Positions 12,782 to 22,442 of a stretch of 64,000 nucleotides of DNA are shown here, piece by piece. Each line of letters begins with the position of its first letter. Within the stretch, counting starts at the first letter, position 1. Position numbers and translations under genes: made by a program. The stretch is from contig NZ_JACXBU010000001.1 in NCBI RefSeq assembly GCF_014700075.1, positions 496,001 to 560,000 of the forward strand, written 5' to 3'. The DNA is from Pseudomonas sp. JM0905a. Its GTDB lineage: Bacteria > Pseudomonadota > Gammaproteobacteria > Pseudomonadales > Pseudomonadaceae. The notes under the pieces were generated by a model that saw only the letters and a list, made by a program, of their open reading frames with translations, had not been told where the DNA came from and searched no databases.

Positions 12782-13168
12782 CTAACCCTTGGGCGGTATG
12801 GGATGCCAGCCGTGCCGACGCATGTCCACCCGATCATTCTGGATACTGACCCCTTCGGCGCACAAACGTGCTCGCTGCTCATCGCCGGAGGGGGTACCCA
12901 GTGCCAGGCTGAAGCGCCCGCCGGCGCCCAGCACGCGATGCCAGGGCAATTGGGTGCCCGTCGGCAGGTGGCTCAAAGTGCGCCCGACCCAGCGTGCGGC
13001 GCGGCCAAGGCCCGCGAGATCAGCCAGTTGGCCATAGGTCACCACCTTGCCTTCCGGCACCTGCGCGAGGGTCAGATAGAGGGCCTCGCGACGCACGTCC
13101 ACGCTTGCTGTCGGCAAGTCGGCCCATGCATGCTCTGGCGCCTCTTCCTTCTTCTTCTTACCGACCAT
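12782..13168 (-). CDS. Alkyltransferase-like protein (ATL), MGMT fold
   Basis: A 128-residue protein with the C-terminal fold of O6-alkylguanine-DNA alkyltransferase. The active-site PCHR is replaced by PWHR (Trp76 for Cys), the hallmark of ATL proteins, which bind alkylated bases without repairing them and hand the site to nucleotide excision repair. The helix-turn-helix region VVTYGQLADLAGLGRAARWVG is present with the arginine finger. Start ATG with GGAG 8 bases upstream on the minus strand; an in-frame extension upstream is inside the divergent gene and is not used. Its start codon overlaps that of the DUF481 gene on the other strand. Confidence 0.92.
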   Translation of the reverse strand: MVGKKKKEEAPEHAWADLPTASVDVRREALYLTLAQVPEGKVVTYGQLADLAGLGRAARWVGRTLSHLPTGTQLPWHRVLGAGGRFSLALGTPSGDEQRARLCAEGVSIQNDRVDMRRHGWHPIPPKG

Positions 13169-14165
13169 GCTGCTCCGTTGCCTAAGTGCTTTGCTCGTGT
13201 GCCTGACCTGCTCGCCGCTCTGGGCTGACACCGTGTGGTTGAACAACGGCGACCGCCTGACCGGTGACATCATCCTGCTCGATGGCGGCAAGCTGGCATT
13301 GAAGACCAAATACGCCGGCCAGGTGCTGATCGACTGGAAGGATATCGACACCCTGCGCTCCGAGAAACCGTTGCTGATCAAGCGCAAAGGCCTCGACAGC
13401 CAGCATAGCCGCAGCCTCGCAGCGGCGGGCAAGGGCATGGTGCGGCTGCAGAACGGCAAGAGCGAAACCGTGCCGCTGGCGAGCATCCGCCAGATAGTGC
13501 CGCCCCGGCCCTTCATCAAGGATCGTGTGTGGGAAGGCAACCTCGACGTCAAGCTGGACCTGGAGCGCAACGAGGACAAGACGGACGAGTGGAAGCTCAA
13601 GGGCGATACCCGCGTCGAGCATGGCCGCTGGCGCCACGTGCTGAACGGCCAGTTCGAAAAGGAGACCACCAACGGCGAGCGCACCGAGGACAACTGGGAG
13701 CTGGAGTACGACCTCGACCGCTTCCTCACCGAGCACTGGTTCGTGCGCGGCAGCTACGACCAGGAGAACGACGAGTTCCAGTTCTTCGAACGCCAGCGTT
13801 CCTATGGCGTCGGTCCGGGCTATCGCTTCTGGGAAAACGAGCTGGGCCGCTTCGACCTGATCGCCCAGCTCAGCCGCTTCCAGCTGGACAGTGACGCCGG
13901 AAACGTCGACTTCAACGCCTATTCCTTCGAGTGGGACTTCAAACGGCTGATCTGGGGCACGCGCTTCGAACTCTATTCCAAGGCTCAGTTGCAGGTGCCG
14001 CGGATCGAAGAGATCGACTACGTGCTCGACAGTGAATTCGGCCTGCGCTACCGCCTCAACGATTGGGCGCGGCTCTCGCTGCTCTATGAACTGGACCAGA
14101 TACGGGGCATGGGCCAGAGCGATTCGGACAGGCATTACCTCATCGGCGTTGGCGTCGGCTGGTAG
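13167..14165 (+). CDS. DUF481 family envelope protein, copy 1
   Basis: A 332-residue exported protein of the YdiY/DUF481 family, function unknown. The signal peptide is at 1-20 (cleavage after SPLWA, before DTVWL). An N-terminal region (21-115) with the conserved VWLNNGDRLTGD and LLDGGKLALKTKYAG is followed by the DUF481 part, rich in alternating aromatic/charged strands (HGRWRHVLNGQFEKE, FVRGSYDQENDEFQFFERQ), suggesting an outer-membrane beta-barrel. It ends in aromatic GVGVGW, a barrel-like C-terminus. There is no Shine-Dalgarno before the ATG, which overlaps the divergent ATL start. A paralog follows directly. Confidence 0.88.
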   Translation: MLLRCLSALLVCLTCSPLWADTVWLNNGDRLTGDIILLDGGKLALKTKYAGQVLIDWKDIDTLRSEKPLLIKRKGLDSQHSRSLAAAGKGMVRLQNGKSETVPLASIRQIVPPRPFIKDRVWEGNLDVKLDLERNEDKTDEWKLKGDTRVEHGRWRHVLNGQFEKETTNGERTEDNWELEYDLDRFLTEHWFVRGSYDQENDEFQFFERQRSYGVGPGYRFWENELGRFDLIAQLSRFQLDSDAGNVDFNAYSFEWDFKRLIWGTRFELYSKAQLQVPRIEEIDYVLDSEFGLRYRLNDWARLSLLYELDQIRGMGQSDSDRHYLIGVGVGW

Positions 14166-14226
14166 CGTTACGCCAGGTCACGCCCATCGATTTTTCGGAA
14201 CTCAGCGGACGCAGGCCGGTCAGTCC

Positions 14227-14254
14227 TTGCTCTGCTGTCGGTCATAAGGATAAT
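14227..14254 (+). promoter_or_regulatory. Possible promoter of DUF481 copy 2
   Basis: TTGCTC, 16 bases, GATAAT, about 42 bases before the start codon. The -10 box is good and the -35 matches only three of six consensus bases. Confidence 0.35.
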
Positions 14255-14295
14255 GCCCGGCTTTTTTTCGAGAACCCGAGCAAAGAAGCCGTTTT

Positions 14296-15300
14296 ATGCT
14301 GTCCCGATCCCTGCTGTGCATGGCGCTCGCCGCCGCTTCCACCGCCACTTTCGCTGACACCGTCTGGTTGAAGAATGGCGACCGACTCACCGGCACCATC
14401 CGCGTTTTCGATGGTGGCAAACTGGTGCTGGAGACCGACTACGGCGGAACCATTCCGCTGGACTGGAAGAAGATCGCCACCCTGGAAAGCGACCGCGAAC
14501 TGCTGATCAAGCAGGGCGACTTCGACGGCGAGCGCGCCAAGTCGCTGCATCGCGCCGAAGATGGCAAGGTCATCCTGGCCAACGGCGAAGCGCCGAAGGA
14601 AGTGGAGCTGGCCAGCATCGAACAGATCATGAAGCCCAAACCCCTGGTCGAGGACCTGACCTGGACCGGCAACGTCGACCTGTCGCTGGACTACAAGCGT
14701 GCCGACAAGGACACCGACGACTACGACGTCGACTTCAATACCAAGGCCCGTCACGGTCGCTGGCGGCACAACGCCAATGGCGAGTACAACCGTGAATTCA
14801 CCGACGAGGTGAAGACCACGGACAACTGGGAAGCCGAGTACGCGCTCGATCGCTTCATCACCGACAAGTTCTTCTGGCAGGGCCGGGGCGAGTACAAGCG
14901 CGACAAGATCGAAGACCTCGAGCGCCAGCGTACCCTGGGTACCGGTCCCGGTTACCAGTTCTGGGATGACGAGCTGGGCGCGTTCTCCCTCGCCGGCCTA
15001 GTCAACCGCACTGACTACGACTTCTCCAATGGCGAGAAGGAGAACTTCTATTCCCTCAGTACCAAGTGGGACTACAACCGCTACCTGGTGGGCAAGACAG
15101 TGGAGTTCTTCACCACTGGCGAAATCGGCCGGCCGCTCGACAACACCGCCGACTACGCCCTGGATGCCGAAATGGGCCTGCGCTACAAGGTCACCGACTG
15201 GGCCTCGCTCAACGTCAAGGCGGAGAAGGACCAGGTCAGCGGCGCCGAGGGAGATGTCGACGAAACCCGTTACACCGTCGGATTTGGCGTCGGCTGGTAG
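14296..15300 (+). CDS. DUF481 family envelope protein, copy 2
   Basis: A 334-residue paralog of the preceding protein with the same plan: signal peptide 1-21 (cleavage after ATFA), VWLKNGDRLTGT and VFDGGKLVLETDYGG in the N-terminal region, then DUF481 strands (RHGRWRHNANGEYNRE, RQRTLGTGPGYQFWDDELG) and a terminal GFGVGW. The two copies align end to end without large gaps and share most motif positions, so a tandem duplication is likely. The 130-base gap carries its own -10-like box and AAAGAAG ahead of the ATG. Function is unknown; beta-barrel or envelope-associated by inference. Confidence 0.88.
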   Translation: MLSRSLLCMALAAASTATFADTVWLKNGDRLTGTIRVFDGGKLVLETDYGGTIPLDWKKIATLESDRELLIKQGDFDGERAKSLHRAEDGKVILANGEAPKEVELASIEQIMKPKPLVEDLTWTGNVDLSLDYKRADKDTDDYDVDFNTKARHGRWRHNANGEYNREFTDEVKTTDNWEAEYALDRFITDKFFWQGRGEYKRDKIEDLERQRTLGTGPGYQFWDDELGAFSLAGLVNRTDYDFSNGEKENFYSLSTKWDYNRYLVGKTVEFFTTGEIGRPLDNTADYALDAEMGLRYKVTDWASLNVKAEKDQVSGAEGDVDETRYTVGFGVGW

Positions 15301-15316
15301 TAAGCCGGCCGCAGGT

Positions 15317-15354
15317 GTGGGAGCGAATACATTCGCGATTGAAATCGCCCCCAC
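15317..15354. repeat. REP-like compound palindrome
   Basis: Outer arms GTGGGAGCGA and TCGCCCCCAC pair with one mismatch. Inside lie two small hairpins, GCGAAT-AC-ATTCGC and GCGATT-GA-AATCGC, sharing bases. The arms resemble the intergenic repeats at 21287-21316 and 28591-28687. Confidence 0.6.
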
Positions 15355-15428
15355 TTCCGATGCCTTTATACCCAGGCGCCAATCTCGTACATCCGGCTCG
15401 CAGTCCCCTTGCTGATGTAAACTTAAAA

Positions 15429-15441
15429 GTCCAAGATGGAC
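15429..15441. promoter_or_regulatory. Palindrome upstream of dauB
   Basis: GTCCAAGATGGAC, a 5+3+5 palindrome 34 bases before the dauB start, in an AT-rich patch. It could be an operator for DauR or ArgR, but neither consensus is established here. Confidence 0.3.
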
Positions 15442-15474
15442 AAAATGTTTATATCCAGCCCCGGGAGCGTCCCC

Positions 15475-17566
<2,092 letters not shown>

Positions 17567-17645
17567 CGACGCAGGCGCTTTGCGCCACACTCGCTGCGCC
17601 GGGCCCCGCGCCCGGCGCCGATCTTCCCGCTCCAGGAGCCGCTGC

Positions 17646-18278
17646 ATGATCCCCCGCCAAGACCTCGCCCTGGACAACTACCGGGCCGTCGCCGACGCCA
17701 TCGCCACGCTGTTCTTCCCCCATGCCGAGGTGGTGCTGCACGACCTGCGCACCCAGAAGATCGACTACATCGCCAATAACATCTCCAAGCGCTGCGTCGG
17801 CGACGATGCCGCCCTGGAAGACATGCTTGGCGAGGACGTGGGCGAGCGGAACATCGGCCCCTACGAGAAGCTCAACTGGGACGGCCAGAAGATCCGATCC
17901 GTGAGCACCGTGCTGCGCGACGCCCAGGGCGCGCCCGTTGCCGTGCTCTGCATCAACCTGAACATCTCCATGTTCGAGGCGGCCAAGGCGGCCCTCGACT
18001 TGTTCCTCTCCTCCAGCAAGCTCATTCCCCAGCCCGACGCCCTGTTCCGCGACGACTGGCAGGAACGCATCAACACCTTCCTGCACAACTGGCTGCGCCA
18101 GCGCCAGCTCGGCCTCAACCTACTGACCCGCGAGCACAAGCGCGAACTGGTCCTGGCGCTGCACGCCGAAGGCGCCTTCAAGGGCAAGAGCGCGGCCAAC
18201 TACGTCGCCAACGTCCTCAACATGGGCCGCGCCACGGTCTACAAACACCTCAAAGAGCTGAAGGAAGAGTCGGTCTGA
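17646..18278 (+). CDS. dauR: Transcriptional regulator DauR (YheO/PAS-like, HTH)
   Basis: A 210-residue regulator. A YheO-like PAS domain (about 10-120, with FFPHAEVVLHDL at the start) is followed by a C-terminal helix-turn-helix (about 165-205: GKSAANYVANVLNMGRATVY). P. aeruginosa DauR represses dauBAR and releases the operator in response to arginine. The ATG is preceded by CCAGGAGCCGCTGC; an in-frame extension upstream has no such site. It is the last gene of the operon and is followed by a large imperfect palindrome. Confidence 0.9.
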   Translation: MIPRQDLALDNYRAVADAIATLFFPHAEVVLHDLRTQKIDYIANNISKRCVGDDAALEDMLGEDVGERNIGPYEKLNWDGQKIRSVSTVLRDAQGAPVAVLCINLNISMFEAAKAALDLFLSSSKLIPQPDALFRDDWQERINTFLHNWLRQRQLGLNLLTREHKRELVLALHAEGAFKGKSAANYVANVLNMGRATVYKHLKELKEESV

Positions 18279-18291
18279 CGCACTTGCTCTT

Positions 18292-18370
18292 GTAGGTTGC
18301 GCTGAGCGCAGCGAAGCCCAACGGCTTCACGAACAAGCGTTGGGCCGCGCTTCGCTTGGCACCAACCTAC
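18292..18370. repeat. 79-bp imperfect inverted repeat
   Basis: Arms of about 32 bases (18292-18323 and 18338-18370) face each other: one starts GTAGGTTGCGCTGAGCGCAG and ends AGCCCAACG, and the inverse of the other starts GTAGGTTGGTGCCAAGCGAA and ends GGCCCAACG. It lies between convergent dauR and the glxA-type gene, whose TAG stop falls inside the right arm. It looks like a dispersed intergenic element and may also terminate both genes. Confidence 0.7.
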
Positions 18371-19326
18371 GGTAATTCCGGTGTTCGCAGCCTGCGCCTG
18401 AACGCCCCCGGCGTCTCCCCGCACAACTGCTTGAACAACTTGGCGAAGGTCGCCCGGTCGGCATAGCCCACCTGAGCCGCTACCTGTTCCAGGGAGCGTG
18501 CCGGGTTGCGCAGGGCGGTCTGCGCGGCGCTGATGCGCAAGCGTTGCAGGTAGGCGTTCGGGGTCAGACCGGTCGCCACTTTGAAACGTCGCAACAGGGT
18601 TCGACTCGAACAGTGCGCCTGGGCCGCCAGGGCTTCCAGATCCAGTGGCTTGGCCAGGTTTCGTTGCAGCCAGACCAGCAAGGGACCGATCTGTGGATCA
18701 TCGCTGCCAGTGCTTGGCAGCAGCGGCGCGAAGCGCGACTGCCGCCCGCGCTGCATCTCGAACACCATGGCCCCGGCCACCCGTTGCGCCAGCCAGTCGC
18801 CGCCGTGCCAGCCGATCAGGTACAGGCACAGATCCAGTCCCGCCTGGGCACCGCCAGAGCAGAACAGGTTGCCGTCTTCGGTCAGCAGGGCGTCCGGCTC
18901 CAGCCGCACCTGTGGATAACGTTTGCGGAAGGCCGGTGCCAGCGCCCAGTGGGTGGTGGCACGGCGGCCATCGAGCCGACCAGAGGCGGCCAGCAGGAAA
19001 GCGCTGCTGCAAAGGCTGGCGAGTTGCTGTGATTCCGGTCGTGCGGCGAGCCATGGCAGCAGCGACTGATTGGCGGCCAAGGTCTTGTCCACCGCAGGGC
19101 CGGTGGCGGTCAGCACGACTAGGTCGGCCGATTCCGCCAGTGCCAGGTCGCCATCCACACGCACCTCGGCCATGCCGATATCCACAGGCCGACCGTCGCA
19201 ACTGAAGCGCTGGACCTGGAACAGTGGCTCGCCAGCCAGTTGGTTGGCCAGGCGGAATGCATCATCAGCCGTGGCCAGACTGGAGCAGACGGTCTGTGGG
19301 CAGACGAAAAGGGCGATGCGGATCAT
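18367..19326 (-). CDS. GlxA-family transcriptional regulator (DJ-1/PfpI + AraC HTH)
   Basis: A 319-residue AraC-family regulator with an N-terminal DJ-1/PfpI-like (class I amidotransferase) domain at about 1-190, including the LCSSAFLLAASG elbow where a cysteine sits. A C-terminal AraC double helix-turn-helix at about 215-315 has LEALAAQAHCSSRTLLRRFK and QVAAQVGYADRATFAKLFK. Relatives (ArgR, GbdR, CdhR and others) control amino-acid or quaternary-amine catabolism in Pseudomonas. A TTG five codons upstream is a possible alternative start. Being next to dauBAR, an arginine-related role is possible but unproven. It diverges from the SnoaL gene. Confidence 0.85.
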   Translation of the reverse strand: MIRIALFVCPQTVCSSLATADDAFRLANQLAGEPLFQVQRFSCDGRPVDIGMAEVRVDGDLALAESADLVVLTATGPAVDKTLAANQSLLPWLAARPESQQLASLCSSAFLLAASGRLDGRRATTHWALAPAFRKRYPQVRLEPDALLTEDGNLFCSGGAQAGLDLCLYLIGWHGGDWLAQRVAGAMVFEMQRGRQSRFAPLLPSTGSDDPQIGPLLVWLQRNLAKPLDLEALAAQAHCSSRTLLRRFKVATGLTPNAYLQRLRISAAQTALRNPARSLEQVAAQVGYADRATFAKLFKQLCGETPGAFRRRLRTPELP

Positions 19327-19347
19327 GTGCGGACTCGGCAATCGGAT

Positions 19348-19389
19348 TGGCGATTATTGACACAAAGTTGGCAATGCAGCCAATCGCCA
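19348..19389. promoter_or_regulatory. Inverted repeat in divergent promoter region
   Basis: TGGCGATT at 19348-19355 and AATCGCCA at 19382-19389, 26 bases apart, in the 117-base gap between the divergent glxA-type and SnoaL-fold genes. It could bind a dimeric regulator; unproven. Confidence 0.3.
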
Positions 19390-19443
19390 CCTGAACCATT
19401 CGGATCAATACTGCTAGCCATACAGTCCTTGCCGGAGTTGCCC

Positions 19444-19929
19444 ATGGCTCACCCCAACGCTGAGCTCATCACCCGCTTCTATCAGGCCTTCCAGCGCCTC
19501 GACGCCGAAACCATGGCCGCGTGCTACAGCGCGGACGTGCACTTCAGCGACCCGGTATTCACCGACCTCAACGGGCAGGAAGCTGCCGACATGTGGCGCA
19601 TGCTCGCCAGCCGCGCCCGGCAGTTCAGCCTGACCTTCGATGGCGTCGAAGCTGACGACCTCAGCGGCCGCGCCAACTGGGTCGCCACCTACCTGTTCAG
19701 CCAGACCGGGCGCATGGTGGAAAACCGCATCCAGGCGCGATTCCTCTTTTCCGACGGCAAGATCATCGAGCACCACGACAGCTTCGACCTCTGGCGCTGG
19801 GCCCGTCAGGCCCTGGGCGCGAAGGGGTGGCTACTGGGCTGGGCACCGCCGGTGCAGGACGCTATTCGCAAGCAGGCCGCGCGAGGCCTGGTGGCTTATC
19901 GCACCGGTGCGCTGAAGAACTTGTCTTGA
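19444..19929 (+). CDS. SnoaL/NTF2-like fold protein
   Basis: A 161-residue protein of the SnoaL-like (nuclear transport factor 2 fold) superfamily. The first helix HPNAELITRFYQAFQRLD and the CYSADVHFSDPVF strand are typical, followed by a VATYLFSQTGRMVENRI sheet and EHHDSFDLWRWARQALG. Such folds serve as small cyclases, isomerases or binding proteins; no specific catalytic set could be assigned. ATG chosen with GCCGGAGTTGCCC before it; a longer frame starts inside the divergent gene. A GIY-YIG gene follows after 12 bases, probably cotranscribed. Confidence 0.75.
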   Translation: MAHPNAELITRFYQAFQRLDAETMAACYSADVHFSDPVFTDLNGQEAADMWRMLASRARQFSLTFDGVEADDLSGRANWVATYLFSQTGRMVENRIQARFLFSDGKIIEHHDSFDLWRWARQALGAKGWLLGWAPPVQDAIRKQAARGLVAYRTGALKNLS

Positions 19930-19941
19930 CGAGGTGAGGCA

Positions 19942-20295
19942 ATGCCTAATGCGGCGGCCTCCAAACAGGACCCCGCAATGCCCGAGCAATCCGAATCCGC
20001 CCCTGCCGCCAAGCCCTGGTTCGTCTACCTGGTGCGTGCCGAGAACGGTGCCCTCTACTGCGGCATCAGCGATGACCCGCAACGGCGTTTTGCCCAGCAC
20101 CAGAGCGGCAAGGGCGCGCGATTCTTCCATTCCAGCCCGGCACAGGCCCTGGTGTTCGTCGAAGCCTGTGCCGACAAGAGCGAGGCCTTGCGTCGCGAAA
20201 TTGCTATCAAGCGCATGAAGAAGGCGGTCAAAGAGTCGCTGATAGAGGGCTGGACGCGTGCCGAAACGATAGGCCTCGAAGAAGCGGCCGGATAA
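19942..20295 (+). CDS. GIY-YIG domain endonuclease-like protein
   Basis: A 117-residue single-domain protein of the UPF0213/YhbQ type. The GIY and YIG strands are represented by FVYLVR (27-32) and YCGISDD (39-45), followed by the helix DPQRRFAQH with the conserved arginine and a later [13 protein letters not shown] segment that carries the family glutamate and lysines. Relatives have weak nuclease activity, with roles in stress and DNA transactions unclear. A second ATG at residue 13 is possible, but GAGGTGAGGCA precedes the first. It probably sits in one unit with the SnoaL-fold gene. Confidence 0.85.
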   Translation: MPNAAASKQDPAMPEQSESAPAAKPWFVYLVRAENGALYCGISDDPQRRFAQHQSGKGARFFHSSPAQALVFVEACADKSEALRREIAIKRMKKAVKESLIEGWTRAETIGLEEAAG

Positions 20296-20331
20296 GCTCC
20301 GGCCTTATCACAATCGCAGCGGAGCCCTGCA

Positions 20332-21267
20332 ATGTCCGAACTCATCCTGCATCACTACGAGCCCTCGCCCTTCGCCAAGAAGGCGCGGCTGATGCTCGGT
20401 TACAAGCAGCTGTCGTGGCGCTCGGTAGAGATCCCACGAATCATGCCCAAGCCCGATTTGATGGCGCTGACCGGCGGCTATCGCAAGACGCCGGTACTGC
20501 AGGTGGGCGCCGATATCTACTGCGACACCGCGCTGATCGCCCGTCGACTGGAACAGGAAAAGGCTGGCCCTGCGCTGTTCCCCGAAGGCCAGGAGTTCAA
20601 CGTCGCCAGCTTTGCCCTGTGGGTGGACTCGGTGATCTTCCAGCATGCCGTGACCCTGGTGTTCCAGCCCGAATCCATCGCCGTGCGCATGGGCCAGTTG
20701 CCGCCGGCCGTGCAACAGGCCTTCCTCGCCGACCGCGCCAAGCTGTTTTCCGGTGGCAGCACCACTCGCCTGCCGGCGGATCAGGCCCGCAGCAACTGGC
20801 CGGTGCTGATGGGACGGCTGCAGCAACAACTGGAACGCAGCGAAGGCGACTTCCTCTTCGGCGAACCCTCGGTAGCCGATTTCTCCCTGGCCCATTGCCT
20901 GTGGTTCCTCAAGGGCACGCCGGTGACCGCGCCGCTGGTGGACGACTACCCGGAAGTGGCCGCCTGGTTTGGTCGTGTACTGGGCTTCGGCGAGGGCGCG
21001 AGCAGTCCGCTGACTGCCGCAGAGGCCGTGGAGATCGCCCGCAGCTCCACTCCGGCGGCACTGCCCCGCGAGGACTTCCGCGACCCCAATGGTTTCGTTC
21101 CCGGCCAGAAGGTGCTGGTGGCGGCCACTGACTATGGTGTGGACCCGGTGGAGGGTGAGTTGTTGTTCGCCGGCTGCGAGGAAATCATCCTGCGTCGCGA
21201 GGATGAACGCGCCGGCCTGGTGCATGTGCACTTCCCAAGGTTGGGGTTCCGCATAGAGGCCCGTTGA
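20332..21267 (+). CDS. Glutathione S-transferase family protein, long form
   Basis: A 311-residue cytosolic protein: thioredoxin-like N-terminal domain (1-80) starting LILHHYEPSPFAKKARLML (SPFAKK replaces the SPyCxK redox start), the TPVLQVGADIYCDTALIARRLE glutathione loop, a helical GST domain to about 215, and an additional C-terminal extension of about 90 residues ending in a beta-rich segment (GEGELLFAGCEEIILRRED-like). The extension is absent from ordinary GSTs. Substrate unknown. The ribosome site is weak (GCAGCGGAGCCCTGC). It is unrelated in sequence to the GST near 2.6 kb. Confidence 0.85.
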   Translation: MSELILHHYEPSPFAKKARLMLGYKQLSWRSVEIPRIMPKPDLMALTGGYRKTPVLQVGADIYCDTALIARRLEQEKAGPALFPEGQEFNVASFALWVDSVIFQHAVTLVFQPESIAVRMGQLPPAVQQAFLADRAKLFSGGSTTRLPADQARSNWPVLMGRLQQQLERSEGDFLFGEPSVADFSLAHCLWFLKGTPVTAPLVDDYPEVAAWFGRVLGFGEGASSPLTAAEAVEIARSSTPAALPREDFRDPNGFVPGQKVLVAATDYGVDPVEGELLFAGCEEIILRREDERAGLVHVHFPRLGFRIEAR

Positions 21268-21286
21268 GCTGTGGCGGACTGCTGTT

Positions 21287-21316
21287 CTGTAGGGGCGAAT
21301 TCATTCGCCCCTACAG
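21287..21316. repeat. REP-like perfect palindrome
   Basis: CTGTAGGGGCGAAT, TC, ATTCGCCCCTACAG: perfect 14-bp arms and a 2-base loop, just before the terminator of the GST gene. The arm sequence belongs to the same family as the palindromes at 15317-15354 and 28591-28687. Confidence 0.7.
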
Positions 21317-21323
21317 GAAAAAC

Positions 21324-21350
21324 GAAGCCCGGCAATAGCCGGGCTTCTTT
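21324..21350. terminator. Bidirectional terminator between GST gene and yejK
   Basis: Stem GAAGCCCGGC / GCCGGGCTTC (21324-21333 with 21338-21347), loop AATA, then TTT; an A-run lies on the other side. It lies between convergent genes. Confidence 0.85.
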
Positions 21351-21371
21351 CATTGCGGGGGCCGCAGAGAA

Positions 21372-22379
21372 TCAGTCCTTGCGGCGCTTCAGCTGATCCT
21401 TCAGCTGGGTCGGCAGCTGACGAATGATCAGCATATCGCGACCTTCGTCGTACTCGATCTTCGAGCCCAGCAGGTGCGCTTCGAAGCTGATCGACAGGCC
21501 TTCGGCGCGGCCGGTGAAGCGCTGGAACTGGCTGAGGGTGCGCTTGTCCGGCGGAATCTCCGGGGACAGGCCGTAGTCCTTGTTGCGGATGTGCTCGTAG
21601 AAGGCCCGCGGGCGGTCTTCGTCGATCAGGCCGGACAGTTCGTCGAGGGTGATCGGCTCGCCCATCTTGGCCTGTGTGGTGGCGTAGTCCACCAGGGTCT
21701 TGGTCTTCTCGCGGGCCTGTTCCTCGGCCAGGTCCTCGCTTTCCACGAAGTCGCTGAAGGCCTTGAGCAGGGTGCGGGTCTCGCTCGGCGGGTCGACGCC
21801 TTCCTGGCAGCCAATGAAGTCGCGGAAGTAGTCCGACACCTTCTTGCCGTTCTTACCCTTGATGAACGAGATGTACTGCTTCGACTGCTGGTTGTTCTGC
21901 CACTCGGACATGTTGATGCGGGCCGCCAGGTGCAGCTGGCCCAGGTCCAGGTGCTTGGCCGGCGTCACTTCCAGGGAGTCGGTCACCGCCACCCCTTCGC
22001 TGTGGTGGAGCAGGGCGATGGCCAGGTAGTCGGTCATGCCTTGCTGGTAGTGGGCGAAGAGCACGTGGCCGCCGGTGGAGAGGTTGGATTCCTCCATCAG
22101 CTTCTGCAGGTGCTCCACAGCCTGGCGGCTGAAGGCGGTGAAGTCGCGGGCGCCGTCCTGGTATTCCTTCAGCCAGCCGCTGAAGGGATAGGCGCCGGAT
22201 TCATCGTGGAAGAATCCCCAGGCCTTGCCCTGTTTGGCGTTGTAGCTCTCATTGAGGTCGGCCAGCAGGTTTTCCATGGCCTGGGACTCGGCCAGTGCGC
22301 TGTCCCGGGCATGCAGCACGGCGGCGCTGCCGTCGGGCTTCTTGTCGATGAAGTGAACGATGCAGTGGCGGATGGGCAT
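21372..22379 (-). CDS. yejK: Nucleoid-associated protein YejK/NdpA
   Basis: A 335-residue nucleoid-associated protein (NdpA/YejK, PF04245). It begins [18 protein letters not shown], the conserved start, and contains the [22 protein letters not shown] and [22 protein letters not shown] stretches shared across the family; the C-terminal tail is basic. In E. coli it binds DNA and localises to the nucleoid; interaction with topoisomerase IV has been reported. It appears monocistronic. Confidence 0.93.
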   Translation of the reverse strand: MPIRHCIVHFIDKKPDGSAAVLHARDSALAESQAMENLLADLNESYNAKQGKAWGFFHDESGAYPFSGWLKEYQDGARDFTAFSRQAVEHLQKLMEESNLSTGGHVLFAHYQQGMTDYLAIALLHHSEGVAVTDSLEVTPAKHLDLGQLHLAARINMSEWQNNQQSKQYISFIKGKNGKKVSDYFRDFIGCQEGVDPPSETRTLLKAFSDFVESEDLAEEQAREKTKTLVDYATTQAKMGEPITLDELSGLIDEDRPRAFYEHIRNKDYGLSPEIPPDKRTLSQFQRFTGRAEGLSISFEAHLLGSKIEYDEGRDMLIIRQLPTQLKDQLKRRKD

Positions 22380-22442
22380 GGATCTTCGCTCTCAGGGGCA
22401 CAGCCGGCGTGAGGACACGCCGGGTGGAAAAAGTTCGCCAGT

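Noticed and set aside
19942-20295. GIY-YIG gene as a homing endonuclease
   Set aside because: Single small UPF0213-type domain without DNA-binding extension, in a normal gene context and not inside an intron or intein.
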